DNA of 64,000 bases from Psychrobacter sp. Ps6 (lineage in GTDB: Bacteria > Pseudomonadota > Gammaproteobacteria > Pseudomonadales > Moraxellaceae), in NCBI RefSeq assembly GCF_022129235.1, contig NZ_JADQAI010000009.1, positions 91,723 through 155,722 on the forward strand, given 5' to 3'. The translations under genes were made by a program, and so were the position numbers. Numbering within the stretch: position 1 is the first letter of the stretch; each line of letters opens with the position of its first letter. Positions 27,601-36,298 of this stretch are shown here, one piece after another. The notes beneath the pieces were generated by a model. It did no database searches, was not told the DNA's origin, and worked only from the letters and a program-made list of their open reading frames with translations.

Positions 27601-30600
27601 ATGACGCCGCGCAAGAGTCCGTATTGGATACTGGTATAGATGAAGCCAATTCTGCCTATGATGAGGCTAATGAATCGATAGACATGACGCTACAGACCTT
27701 TCATTCTGTCAACGAAAAAATGGCAGAGGCGACCGTCGTTCTAACGCCTCAAAGCGAAGAAGAAAAAGCATTTTGTAAGATATTTATTGATGAAGCAGAA
27801 GAGTTACTTCATTACATTGATCAATTTGTCAGCGACAATCAAGATCACCAACTTATTGAGATAACAGATGAAATAGTACGTGCATTCCACACATTACGAG
27901 CTGCATCTGGCTCCAGTGCTTTGGCTGCTATCAGCGAAGTTAGTGCAACGATAGAACATAGTTTGGAGCTATTGCAGCAGCAAGATACAGCGATGAGTGC
28001 CCAACATTTAGAGGCTTTAGCGCAATCTGCCAAGCTGATAAATGGTTATTTAAGTAGCTACAAACAAAATATTCAACAGCGTAGTGTCATAGAAGAAGAT
28101 TCACACAGTCAGCAAGAGCAAGACATAGCGTCATTGCAAGCAATGCTGGCTGAGCAGTATGTCATTAGTGATGCTGATGCGCCCGTTGTTACTGATAGCA
28201 AACCAACGATAGAAGAGCTATTAGATAATAATATCGATACGTTATTAGATGCTGAGTGGGAGTTAGAAGAGGCGCTTGGTCATGCTGAAATAGAACACAG
28301 TCAAGACTATATCGCACAGCAAATTTCACAAATCACCTGCTTAACAGATAAAGCTCAAGCATTTCCAAAATTCATTACCATTCTGAATGAGCTTGGTAAT
28401 GCCTATAGCTACCTGAGTGATAATATCGATAAAGCGAGAGATAGAGATATCCAATCTATTCTATTGTCGGGTCATGCCCAGTTGATCGGGCTGTTCGATG
28501 CCCTAGCTGGTAGTACGTCACTGAAAATAGACCAGCAGGTAATGAGTGAACTACAAGGTATCTATCAAAATGATAACCTTGACGATAACGACGAAGGCTT
28601 TGTCGTTCGAGCTATTTCGGCACCTGAAATCCAATTTGAAACGATTGATACGGATATTGAGCTGTTAGAAATTTTCTTAGAAGAAGCTCAGGAGCTTGAT
28701 AACGCCTTAGATGAAAGTTTCAATAAATGGCGTGACGATATTACTAATATCAACTCGCTAAAAGTATTACAGCGTCATTTGCACACCATTAAAGGTGGCG
28801 CACGGATGGCTGGCATCCGTAGTATTGGTGATCTAACTCACGAAGCAGAAAGCGTTTATGAGTCTTTTGTAGAAAATAGACGAGAGCCGACAACACAGTG
28901 GCTCGAGATTATGCAAATGGTGCAAGACACGATGTCGCAACAAGTGATGCATATCGTGAATCATAAAAAATCCTTTTTTACCTCAGAGCTTATCGAACAG
29001 TTAAAAGTACTTGAAAGTGAAAAAACCTTACCAGAAACGGTAGAGCTTATCATACCAGTACCGAAAAACTATTTTGAACCAGACGTACAAAACGTAGTGG
29101 CGCAAGAGGGTAATAGCAGTACCGAAACATCAGAATCGCTCAGCCTAGATACTATGATTAAGCAATCATGGCCTAATGGGTTGCCTGATCCAGACATATT
29201 ATCGGTGTTCTTAGAAGAGGCAGAAGAGCTTACCAATCGTAATAAATACCTGCATTTGTTCTTAAACGACACAAATAATACCACAGCATTACAAGCACTT
29301 CAGCGAGATCTTCATACCATTAAAGGCGGTGCCCGAATGGTGACTGCGTCTGGTATTGCTGATTTGGCTCATGAAATGGAGTCGGTTTATACAGACTTTG
29401 TGAGTAACCGTCGTCCCCCTACTCAGAAAGTATTAGAGTTGCTAGTTGCCTGTCATGATTGGCTGGCCGATGCCGTATTTATTCTTCAACAAAATGTCAA
29501 TCCACCAACGCCTGCACTATTAATCGAGGCGTTAGAGCAGTTTGGGAGAAATCCTGATAGTCTCAAACAAGTTCCTAAAGAATCTCTACAGTCTCAGCGC
29601 GAAGCAATTTTGATTGCCAAAGAAAATCAAGACTCTCACTATCTTGCAAAAGATATCAGCGAGATGCCATCTATGTTCAGTAACACTAATGAGGAGGACG
29701 ATAGCACTAGTAGTAATGAAATGATTCGTATCTCAGGTGGTCTGATTGAGCATATGATTAACCTATCTGGTGAGTCAGCGATTAACCGCGCCCGTATTGA
29801 TATGGGTATTAGTAGCTTGACTAACAGTATTGAGGAGATGGGTACTACGGTACAGCGACTGGCAGATCAGTTACGCCGTATGGAGATTGAGCTTGAAGCT
29901 CAGATTTTGTCACAGATAGATGACGAGCTCATTAATAATGAAGATTTTGATCCACTAGAAATGGATCAGTATTCTTCACTGAATCAATTGTCAAAATCAT
30001 TGACAGAATCTGCCTCGGATTTGGTTGATATTAACCATACTTTATTAGAAAAGACTCGTGATAGTGAAAGCCTGTTGCTACAGCTATCGCGGACACAGAC
30101 TGAGTTGCAAGATGGGCTGATGAACTCACGTATGGTGCCATTCACGCGTCTGACACCGCGTCTTGAGCGTATTGTTCGGCAGACCGCTAATGAGTTGAAC
30201 AAATCCGTTGAGCTGACCATCATTAATGCTGATGATGAAATGGATAGAACCATCCTAGAACGTATTACTTCACCGCTCGAGCATATGCTACGAAATGCTG
30301 TCGATCACGGTATCGAAACGACCTCGACGCGCCTCAAAGCAGGCAAAGAACGTAGTGGACATATTACGCTTGAGGTCCATCGGGAAGGTAGCGAGATTGT
30401 CATCCAACTATCAGATGATGGTCGTGGTATCGATGTAGAGGCGGTACGCAATAAAGCTATCTCCCAAGGTCTTATTGATGCAAACGATGACAGTCTCTCT
30501 GATCTTGATATCATGCAATATATCTTTAATGCTGGACTGAGTACCAGCAAGCAAGTGACACAGATCTCTGGCCGTGGCGTTGGCATGGACGTTGTAATCA

Positions 30601-31562
30601 GTGAAATCCGTCAATTAGGTGGTTCCGTCTCGGTTGTTTCAGAGCTTGGCAAAGGCTCTAACTTCACGATGCGTTTGCCATTGACCGTCGCTGTGTCTGA
30701 CGCTTTGGTTGTGCGCGCAGCAGATCGCTACTACGCCATACCATTGGTACAGATCGAGCGCGTGGTGCGTGTCAACCCAGAAAAGCTATATGATTACTAT
30801 CAGTCAGACGCTGCCACCCTTAACTTTGAAGATACGGAATATCGAGTTCGCTATCTAAATGAGATTTTATCAGGTAATAAACTGAATGAGCTGGTCGTCA
30901 ACACCAACACCAGTCTGCCCCTGATTATTATTAAAAACCGTACGGGACAAAACATCGCACTACAAGTTGATCAGATTGCAGGGTCACGTATCGAAGTGGT
31001 TGTGAAACCTCTAGGCCAGCAACTATCGAATATACCGGGCATTTCAGCTGCTACTATTATGGGCGATGGTTCGGTAATGCTTATTTTGGATTTGATTGCA
31101 CTAATGCGAAATGCGCAGTTAGTGAGGAACAGCTCAAAATCTGCCAGCGCTAATCGAGGACGTATAGAGTCCAAATCGACGGTGTTAGTAGTCGATGACT
31201 CCGTGACCGTGCGTAAAGTGACATCTCGTTTCTTGGAGCGTCAAGGGTTCAATGTGGCCGTTGCAAAAGACGGGATCGATGCGCTCGAGATATTACAAGA
31301 CACGACGCCAGATATGATCTTGCTGGATATTGAGATGCCGCGTATGGATGGCTTCGAGGTGGCGACTCAGGTCAGATTCAATAGTCGATTACAGCATATT
31401 CCAATTATTATGATTACCTCACGTACTGGCGAAAAGCATCGTGAGCGTGCTCTAGAGATTGGGGTAAACGACTATATGGGTAAGCCATTCCAAGAAAAAG
31501 AGTTGCTTGAAAAAATCCAAAGACTACTTGGTGAAGAGGTTAGCCTAACTAATGAAGGATAA
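24669..31562 (+). CDS. chpA: Multidomain chemosensory histidine kinase ChpA
   Basis: The central kinase of type IV pilus chemosensing, 2297 residues. The N-terminal part (about 1-560) contains divergent Hpt/FimL-like helices, for example YHQISGALTMIR near residue 42. Five clear phosphotransfer domains follow, with HxxK-type sites at His665, His877, His1074 (HTLR, the Lys replaced by Arg), His1372 and His1549. Then come the CheA dimerisation helix (about 1680-1850), the ATPase domain with N-box LEHMLRNAVDHGIE (about 1870) and GRGVGMDVV, a CheW domain (about 2007-2150) and a C-terminal receiver with acceptor Asp in ILLDIEMPRMDG (about 2219). Pseudomonas ChpA is about 2470 residues with the same order. 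AGGA precedes the start. It overlaps chpB by 11 bases. Confidence 0.95.
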   Translation: MKKQPNDIVTLEWLSPLLNQQLSQISDGWQSGADINSYQQMTSHYHQISGALTMIRSPLLADLANKLSFLANLGQSDDLSTRDCQIGKFSHKLLQHALNQYARVGKYNRALINKATNELAQILSQRGVEADAFIDTTGTQHDHRNNDDIHEDIVNSIQIVVPKSGVTINLEEQHYQQMLLVWRQQVQKLLAANINQAPVLQILEKVSQYLWQTTQDNDLQRLWYLTQLWLSDLAHNEAPLPEYYAPLLGQLDRVIESATQSAQLSSSLVKSLITSVYVQLSYLENSSERTQSILNDISQHGPATSRFLTRLLSEIETLIFNLDKPDTLVNPLRHIKSQLESRGWIQYASQVESILADLEQASLSETEFTQQQWHIERKLQELYSAIYDTEQAISLKIGAAASFAIVPDAFDSSYVKGEGRHESVSTDSDLRELRIAVEEIKESFNEYIQRQDIQSLPASADFDKIAHAFDDMGLPVISETIENIGSIFTQLLTHEIAVLSWNVTQALAESLTSIELLLDYLAQQVFDQNLLTQANEYTAKASQLLHAYVTSPETINDTWLTQKPVAMNVLRYDDSGEIAPVISSDDETVIAAQDTTDASPNVKSDALLRAREQVKPDNFEVDEEIRDIFIEEVTEVIDDLEDFLPIWQQDAQDLTPLTEVRRSFHTLKGSGRMVGAFSISEMAWSIENLLNRLLDKTLPVTDDVVCLVIETAERLPVLLKDFAAQQSPSSDPAITILQSSNLMAQQPVNAGLDTFETGITETSAEVALGINDSDSMDYVSLETLLSSVDDAAGTDSESNNTNVPASLSGLEIPAVLVPFMQETEQLAADANDADPDIKEIFIEEAEEVLAEIVPLYEGWQLASTDLDALKDIRRGFHTLKGSGRMVGANYTAELAWAIENMLNRVLDHSVVVSSDMCQLMSDVLAAYPEMLIAFENNSQDYPALVPLWIACANAYSKQQGDAFSYSRLYEQATSQSEDDAAQESVLDTGIDEANSAYDEANESIDMTLQTFHSVNEKMAEATVVLTPQSEEEKAFCKIFIDEAEELLHYIDQFVSDNQDHQLIEITDEIVRAFHTLRAASGSSALAAISEVSATIEHSLELLQQQDTAMSAQHLEALAQSAKLINGYLSSYKQNIQQRSVIEEDSHSQQEQDIASLQAMLAEQYVISDADAPVVTDSKPTIEELLDNNIDTLLDAEWELEEALGHAEIEHSQDYIAQQISQITCLTDKAQAFPKFITILNELGNAYSYLSDNIDKARDRDIQSILLSGHAQLIGLFDALAGSTSLKIDQQVMSELQGIYQNDNLDDNDEGFVVRAISAPEIQFETIDTDIELLEIFLEEAQELDNALDESFNKWRDDITNINSLKVLQRHLHTIKGGARMAGIRSIGDLTHEAESVYESFVENRREPTTQWLEIMQMVQDTMSQQVMHIVNHKKSFFTSELIEQLKVLESEKTLPETVELIIPVPKNYFEPDVQNVVAQEGNSSTETSESLSLDTMIKQSWPNGLPDPDILSVFLEEAEELTNRNKYLHLFLNDTNNTTALQALQRDLHTIKGGARMVTASGIADLAHEMESVYTDFVSNRRPPTQKVLELLVACHDWLADAVFILQQNVNPPTPALLIEALEQFGRNPDSLKQVPKESLQSQREAILIAKENQDSHYLAKDISEMPSMFSNTNEEDDSTSSNEMIRISGGLIEHMINLSGESAINRARIDMGISSLTNSIEEMGTTVQRLADQLRRMEIELEAQILSQIDDELINNEDFDPLEMDQYSSLNQLSKSLTESASDLVDINHTLLEKTRDSESLLLQLSRTQTELQDGLMNSRMVPFTRLTPRLERIVRQTANELNKSVELTIINADDEMDRTILERITSPLEHMLRNAVDHGIETTSTRLKAGKERSGHITLEVHREGSEIVIQLSDDGRGIDVEAVRNKAISQGLIDANDDSLSDLDIMQYIFNAGLSTSKQVTQISGRGVGMDVVISEIRQLGGSVSVVSELGKGSNFTMRLPLTVAVSDALVVRAADRYYAIPLVQIERVVRVNPEKLYDYYQSDAATLNFEDTEYRVRYLNEILSGNKLNELVVNTNTSLPLIIIKNRTGQNIALQVDQIAGSRIEVVVKPLGQQLSNIPGISAATIMGDGSVMLILDLIALMRNAQLVRNSSKSASANRGRIESKSTVLVVDDSVTVRKVTSRFLERQGFNVAVAKDGIDALEILQDTTPDMILLDIEMPRMDGFEVATQVRFNSRLQHIPIIMITSRTGEKHRERALEIGVNDYMGKPFQEKELLEKIQRLLGEEVSLTNEG

Positions 31563-32553
31563 TGCACGTGTTTTAGCACTGCGACAAAAAAATAATAATG
31601 AGATTAAAGTGCTGGTGGTGGCAGAAGATCATCGCCAGCGTGTGGCTTTTTCGGACACCGTACGTAGTTGCGGTTTCACGCTTGTCGGCTGTGTATCATG
31701 GGCTCAGTGGCAAGAAAAAAGTGAGCTGTCTAATGTAGATATCGATATTTGGCTCATAGACAGTGATTATGATGACAGTATTGCAACCGCAACGACAGCT
31801 TCTAAATCTGCTGCTGTCTTGGTAGGTTTTAGTCAGGCACCCTATCTTAACGAAGCACAGCAATATGCCAAATGGCAGCGTAAGTTAAAACGCAAACTGG
31901 CGAAACTGCTGGCGTTACCAACCTTACTAGATACTGCTGCTCATAAGAGTGATGATGCTGAAAGAAGTTGGCAATATGTTGTATTTCTGGGTGCATCTAT
32001 GGGTGGTCCTAGTGCGGTAAAAGAGTTTTTAGATAATGTGCCAGCGACACTGCCTGTGTGCATTTTGTTGGCGCATCACTTCAATCAGACTATGATTGGT
32101 ACGCTACCACGGATACTCAATCGCCATAATGATTGGCGCTGTGAGGTTATCGCTTCCTCGCAGCGTTTGCGAGCAGGACAATGTCTCATAGTACCGATCG
32201 ATAAGCAGATTGTCTGTGATTCGGCAGGTCGGGTGATACTGTTGGAGCAAGCGTGGAGCGGTGAATATAAGCCTTCTATTAGTCAGCTTCTTAAAAACAC
32301 CAGCGATGTTTATGGTAGCGATCTCATCAATATTATATTTTCAGGAATGGGTAATGATGGTTCTCAGTATTTGGATATGGTTCAAGCCAACAACAGCCAG
32401 TTGTGGGCGCAAGACCCTAGTCTGAGTGCATGCCCGAGTCAACCTCAGGCTATTATTGACTCAGGATATTGTAGTTTCGTTGGTAGTCCGACAGATTTGG
32501 CAAAAAAACTGACTGATTATATTGGTGAAAGGGCAGCAAGCCATTCACGCTAA
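31552..32553 (+). CDS. chpB: CheB-type methylesterase ChpB
   Basis: A protein-glutamate methylesterase, probably reversing PilK methylation of PilJ. The N-terminal about 130 residues resemble a degenerate receiver (KVLVVAEDHRQR, DIWLIDSD). The C-terminal domain has the catalytic-type Ser in GASMGGPSAV, His in LAHHFNQT and Asp in GMGNDGSQYL. Length 333 is right for ChpB. It overlaps the 3' end of chpA by 11 bases, so translation is probably coupled. Confidence 0.9.
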   Translation: MKDNARVLALRQKNNNEIKVLVVAEDHRQRVAFSDTVRSCGFTLVGCVSWAQWQEKSELSNVDIDIWLIDSDYDDSIATATTASKSAAVLVGFSQAPYLNEAQQYAKWQRKLKRKLAKLLALPTLLDTAAHKSDDAERSWQYVVFLGASMGGPSAVKEFLDNVPATLPVCILLAHHFNQTMIGTLPRILNRHNDWRCEVIASSQRLRAGQCLIVPIDKQIVCDSAGRVILLEQAWSGEYKPSISQLLKNTSDVYGSDLINIIFSGMGNDGSQYLDMVQANNSQLWAQDPSLSACPSQPQAIIDSGYCSFVGSPTDLAKKLTDYIGERAASHSR

Positions 32554-32570
32554 CTGATTGTGAGCGACGT

Positions 32571-33068
32571 ATGAAACAAATTTTGAAACACTCATTTGAA
32601 GCGGTAAGTTTACTGACCACGAATAATGGTATGCTCGATGTGACTATCGTGCCAGCATCTAACCAACCTGATTGGATCATTCCGAGCAGTTTGATTTTGA
32701 GCGTCGAGGATTACCAAGAGCGTATATCCACGTATCTGTGGCAAGAGCAAAATCTTGCTGTCTTTCACTTGTTACTACAAGATAGAATACCAGAGAAAAT
32801 CATCATACTAGAGGGCAATACCACTGAGCATCGATTTGCTTTGCAAACGGCAGGTGAGCTGCACCAATTACAAGCCCGTATTTCTGATGTCAAAGACACA
32901 GAGCTCCCTGAGCAGTTTGTGGGTACTGGTGTTGATGAAATAGAGGGACAGTCTGACGAAAACGTTGTGCTCTCTTATCTGTATCAGACTGTTATGATTG
33001 ACGACAATATTTATTTGGTACCAGATTTAGACAAAATTGCGCATTATTTGGTTAATTTAGATAACTAG
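32571..33068 (+). CDS. chpC: CheW-like protein ChpC
   Basis: A divergent 165-residue CheW-domain protein, the second adaptor of the cluster. The pattern PSSLILSVEDYQER, NLAVFHLLLQ, EKIIILEGNTTEHRFALQTAG and VMIDDNIYLVPDLDKIAHYL fits ChpC. It begins 17 bases after chpB. In Pseudomonas, ChpC links additional receptors to ChpA. It is the last gene of the cluster; a 141-base gap separates it from the cytochrome b561 gene. The family call is by position and pattern. Confidence 0.75.
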   Translation: MKQILKHSFEAVSLLTTNNGMLDVTIVPASNQPDWIIPSSLILSVEDYQERISTYLWQEQNLAVFHLLLQDRIPEKIIILEGNTTEHRFALQTAGELHQLQARISDVKDTELPEQFVGTGVDEIEGQSDENVVLSYLYQTVMIDDNIYLVPDLDKIAHYLVNLDN

Positions 33069-33209
33069 ATTTTTGTCTAATTTTCAGTTATGCTTCACCT
33101 CATAGGTAGTACCCGAGCAATGCTGATTACTTTTTGTTATTGAATGAGTTTCTGTTCTATATATAATATCAATTATAAATAACGCTTAATAAGAACTATA
33201 GAGCCGCTC

Positions 33210-33731
33210 ATGAATAATTCTAACGTATCAAAATGGTCGCTCAGCAGTCGTATCTTTCATTGGATCAGCGCAGTTTTATTGTTGATCACATGGGTGATGA
33301 TACTGCTGCATGAAAATCTCGATAGCAATCTATATATCGGATTTCACAAAGCGTTTGGGGTAAGCTTGTTGTTTTGGATGATCGCGCGAGTTATCAATCG
33401 CATCTTTACCAAAGCACCACCGTCAATACCAATGCCAAAATGGCAATCGATGGTCTCTAAGTTATCGCATTTTGCTCTCTATGCCATTCTAATCGCCATG
33501 CCGCTTGCTGGTTTATTGATGACGGTATATGGTGGTCGTCCTGTCGATATCTTTGGTTTATTCCAAATACCCGTGTTTTTGACTCCTGATAGGAGTTTGG
33601 CACGCTTTTATAATGATTTGCATACCGATATTATTTGGCCGATGATTATCGGTTTTACAGCGCTCCATATTGGTGCTGCCTTGTATCATCAGTTTATCAA
33701 AAAAGACAATTTAATATCGCGTATGAAATGA
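33210..33731 (+). CDS. cybB: Cytochrome b561
   Basis: A 173-residue inner-membrane protein with four helices and the expected haem-ligand histidines: FHWISAV (first helix), GFHKAFGV (second), and two in the last helix region, DLHTDIIW and ALHIGAALYHQF. B561 passes electrons between quinol and periplasmic acceptors. In E. coli relatives it can act as superoxide:ubiquinone oxidoreductase. It sits alone between the chp cluster and convergent min genes. Confidence 0.9.
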   Translation: MNNSNVSKWSLSSRIFHWISAVLLLITWVMILLHENLDSNLYIGFHKAFGVSLLFWMIARVINRIFTKAPPSIPMPKWQSMVSKLSHFALYAILIAMPLAGLLMTVYGGRPVDIFGLFQIPVFLTPDRSLARFYNDLHTDIIWPMIIGFTALHIGAALYHQFIKKDNLISRMK

Positions 33732-33796
33732 TCTGCCATTGATCAATGCTCATGCTATATACATACATCACGCCGTACCAATAAACTTAAAGATGC

Positions 33797-33830
33797 AAAA
33801 AAGCCCTAAGTACATTACTTAGGGCTTTTT
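33797..33830 (+). terminator. Bidirectional terminator between cybB and minE
   Basis: A long perfect stem, aaaagccctaagta/tacttagggctttt, with a 3-base loop. The A-run and T-run let it work for both the cytochrome b561 gene and the convergent minDE transcript. Confidence 0.9.
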
Positions 33831-33876
33831 AAGTGATAAATGACAGTGCTTTCTGTCTAAAGGTCTGATTATAAAT

Positions 33877-34170
33877 TTACTTTTTGTGTTCAGGTAAATT
33901 GATGTTCATCTCTAACACATCTAAGCTATCTTCCGAGCGATGATTGATATTGACATCATCAATCTGCACGCCATTCACATATTTGTTGACCACTTCTAAG
34001 ATTTCACGTTTCATCTTTTCGATACGATCAGTGGTTAAACGGTTGTTTAAACGATTTTCGCTAGCTACGATAACCTTGAGACGTTCGGTAGCTAGATTGG
34101 CACTGCCTGCGCTACTGCTATCGTCAGTACCAAATAGGCTACTCCAAAATCCTTTTTTCTTAGTCATCAT
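33877..34170 (-). CDS. minE: Cell division topological factor MinE
   Basis: A 97-residue protein that stimulates MinD ATPase to drive pole-to-pole oscillation. The start [14 protein letters not shown] is the membrane-targeting sequence, [16 protein letters not shown] the anti-MinCD helix, and the C-terminal dimer domain includes [12 protein letters not shown] and [11 protein letters not shown]. Its ATG overlaps the minD stop by one base (TAATG), with a GGGGG upstream, so the two are translationally coupled. Confidence 0.95.
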   Translation of the reverse strand: MMTKKKGFWSSLFGTDDSSSAGSANLATERLKVIVASENRLNNRLTTDRIEKMKREILEVVNKYVNGVQIDDVNINHRSEDSLDVLEMNINLPEHKK

Positions 34171-34982
34171 TAACCCCCAAACCAGCGCTGTAGTAAACTC
34201 TTTTTCTTCACATCGATATGACGTAGTGGACGCTCTTCGCCTAAGAAACGGGCGACGATATCATCATAACATTGACCAGCAACAGAGTCGGTATAATGAA
34301 TAACAGGCTCGCCGTGGTTCGATGCTTCGAGCACAGAATGGCTCTCAGGCACAACGCCGAGCAATGGTACTTTTAGAATATCATTAGAGATAGTATCGAT
34401 ATCCATCATCTCGTTCGCAGCAGCACGTTCCGCATTGTAACGAGTGATGACCAAGTGCTCACGTACAGAGCCTAGGTTTTCTTCGACTTTTTTCGTTTGG
34501 CTTTGCAAGATGCCAATGATGCGATCCGAGTCACGTACTGAAGAGATCTCAGGATTGGTAACAATGATGGCTTCGTCAGCGTGATACATGGCCAACTGTG
34601 CACCGCGCTCGATACCAGCAGGTGAGTCACAGATGATATAGTCGAACTGTTTAGACAGCTCAGTCATGACCTCTGCGACACCTTCGTCTGTCAGCGCGTC
34701 TTTATCACGCGTCTGACTAGCAGGAAGGATGTACAGGTTTTCAAGCTGTTTGTCTTTGACAAGTGCTTGCGACAAGCGTGCGCTACCAGTGATGACATCA
34801 ACGAAATCATAAACAATTCGGTTTTCACAACCCATGATCAAGTCTAGATTACGTAGACCTACATCAAAATCAATTACAACCGTTTTATAGCCACGCAATG
34901 CTAAACCAGCGGCAAAAGAGGCACTTGTCGTGGTTTTGCCCACACCGCCTTTACCTGAAGTGATTACAACTATCTTCGCCAC
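34170..34982 (-). CDS. minD: Septum-site determining ATPase MinD (GTG start)
   Basis: A 270-residue ParA/MinD ATPase with the deviant Walker [26 protein letters not shown], and a C-terminal amphipathic membrane-targeting helix with [12 protein letters not shown]. With ATP it binds the membrane and recruits MinC. The start is GTG at 34980-34982 with GGAG about nine bases upstream, giving the family-typical [13 protein letters not shown]. It is followed by minE. minC is 413 bases upstream, not directly adjacent. Confidence 0.95.
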   Translation of the reverse strand: MAKIVVITSGKGGVGKTTTSASFAAGLALRGYKTVVIDFDVGLRNLDLIMGCENRIVYDFVDVITGSARLSQALVKDKQLENLYILPASQTRDKDALTDEGVAEVMTELSKQFDYIICDSPAGIERGAQLAMYHADEAIIVTNPEISSVRDSDRIIGILQSQTKKVEENLGSVREHLVITRYNAERAAANEMMDIDTISNDILKVPLLGVVPESHSVLEASNHGEPVIHYTDSVAGQCYDDIVARFLGEERPLRHIDVKKKSLLQRWFGG

Positions 34983-35395
34983 AATGGCACACTCCTATGA
35001 ATCAATGGGATATCTTTTATATAAATAGCACAATTGCATGGTATTTATCTACTAACTATATATGTACTATCTGCGAAGCTAGCCTAGCATAAATATACAA
35101 GGATTTATAGCAAGTCTATATTAAAGCAAAAAACAACTGAGATATCAGCTATAAAGGGCTTTTGCTTATAAATTTCACAGTTAACAGCGATAATTTTTAG
35201 CCGTTTGTTAGCTATTTAAATATACGGCAAATAACGTTAGAACCAACACTTAATAATAGCTCAATTGTAACGATTAATTTGATATATCTTGTTTTATTTA
35301 TCTGACACAGCAGCTTATATAATTAGGGCTTACCTTACCCAGTTTACTTTACTAGACAATCACCTAACCGTTTATTATTTTTAACCGAGTAATCG
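34983..35395. other. AT-rich gap between minC and minD
   Basis: This 413-base gap lies inside what is usually a tight minC-minD-minE run. It is very AT-rich, with no credible reading frame and no clear terminator. It most likely holds a promoter for minDE, though I could not single out a convincing minus-strand -35/-10 pair. Confidence 0.6.
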
Positions 35396-36223
35396 TTAAG
35401 CTTCATCCATCACGATAAATACTAGCCCTTCACCTTCCACAAATTTGACTTGCACCGGTTTGTCTATCACGTGATCTGGCAAGTTGTCTCGCAAACAGTA
35501 AGTTCCCGCAACGGAAACCAATGAAGGGTTGAAAACTTGGCAAAAAATGCGGGCATCTTTGTCGCCCGTTGCACCTGCAACCAAGCGACCTTGCGCACGC
35601 CCATAGACATGCAGGCTATTGTCGGTGATTGCCTCAGCACCATTGTTGACACTGTTGGTCAAAATCAAATCGCCGCCAACATGATTCAAGCTTTGTCCTG
35701 AGCGCAGCATTTGGTCATAGATTAGGCTGGTTATATGCTGAGCACTTAATAATGTTTCATCTGGAAGACTAGAGATGGTAGTTTCAGTGGCAGGTATATT
35801 TGCCGCACTCTCGGTGCTAGTAGCGTTGGCTGATTCTGCGCCATTATCTTCTTTGGGTTTATTGGACGGTGTAGGGGCTGTTTTGCTAGGTACGATACGT
35901 TCGATACGTTTACCATCTGCTGGAAATATGGCCAAACGTTGCTCGCGCGCTTGATCATCAAGTAGGCCTGTCACCACACCGATAGGTTGCAGCCCCCATG
36001 ACCATAGTAACTCTACTAAGGCCGATAAATCTTGCTCGACCGCGCTATCGATCAAGATAGGAATGTTGCTTGATTTGTTGCTCAGTGTTTCAGCAAGCTG
36101 GGCTTCAATAGCGCCTAGATCACTGGTATTGAACTGTAAACGTGAAAAAGTCAGCATCTTGCCATATAGGGCTAAGGCTGGTGCTGCGCTTGCAGTCTGA
36201 TTATTATTGTCTGAAACTGTCAT
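35396..36223 (-). CDS. minC: Septum-site determining protein MinC
   Basis: The FtsZ polymerisation inhibitor. The N-terminal domain (about 1-120) includes LTFSRLQFNTSDLGAIEAQLAETL and ILIDSAVE. A Ser/Thr/Ala/Glu-rich linker (about 125-165) follows, then the C-terminal MinD-binding beta-helix: LRSGQSLNHVGGDLILTNSVNNGAEAI, LHVYGRAQGRLVAGATGDKDARIFC. In the beta-helix the usual VRSGQQIYA is replaced by MLRSGQSLNH. Length 275 is slightly long because of the linker. Confidence 0.93.
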   Translation of the reverse strand: MTVSDNNNQTASAAPALALYGKMLTFSRLQFNTSDLGAIEAQLAETLSNKSSNIPILIDSAVEQDLSALVELLWSWGLQPIGVVTGLLDDQAREQRLAIFPADGKRIERIVPSKTAPTPSNKPKEDNGAESANATSTESAANIPATETTISSLPDETLLSAQHITSLIYDQMLRSGQSLNHVGGDLILTNSVNNGAEAITDNSLHVYGRAQGRLVAGATGDKDARIFCQVFNPSLVSVAGTYCLRDNLPDHVIDKPVQVKFVEGEGLVFIVMDEA

Positions 36224-36298
36224 ATATAAACCCTTAAAATAATTCTATCACTGTATTCACGGTGTCATTTTTATTATCGTGTCATGTTAGTAAACATA

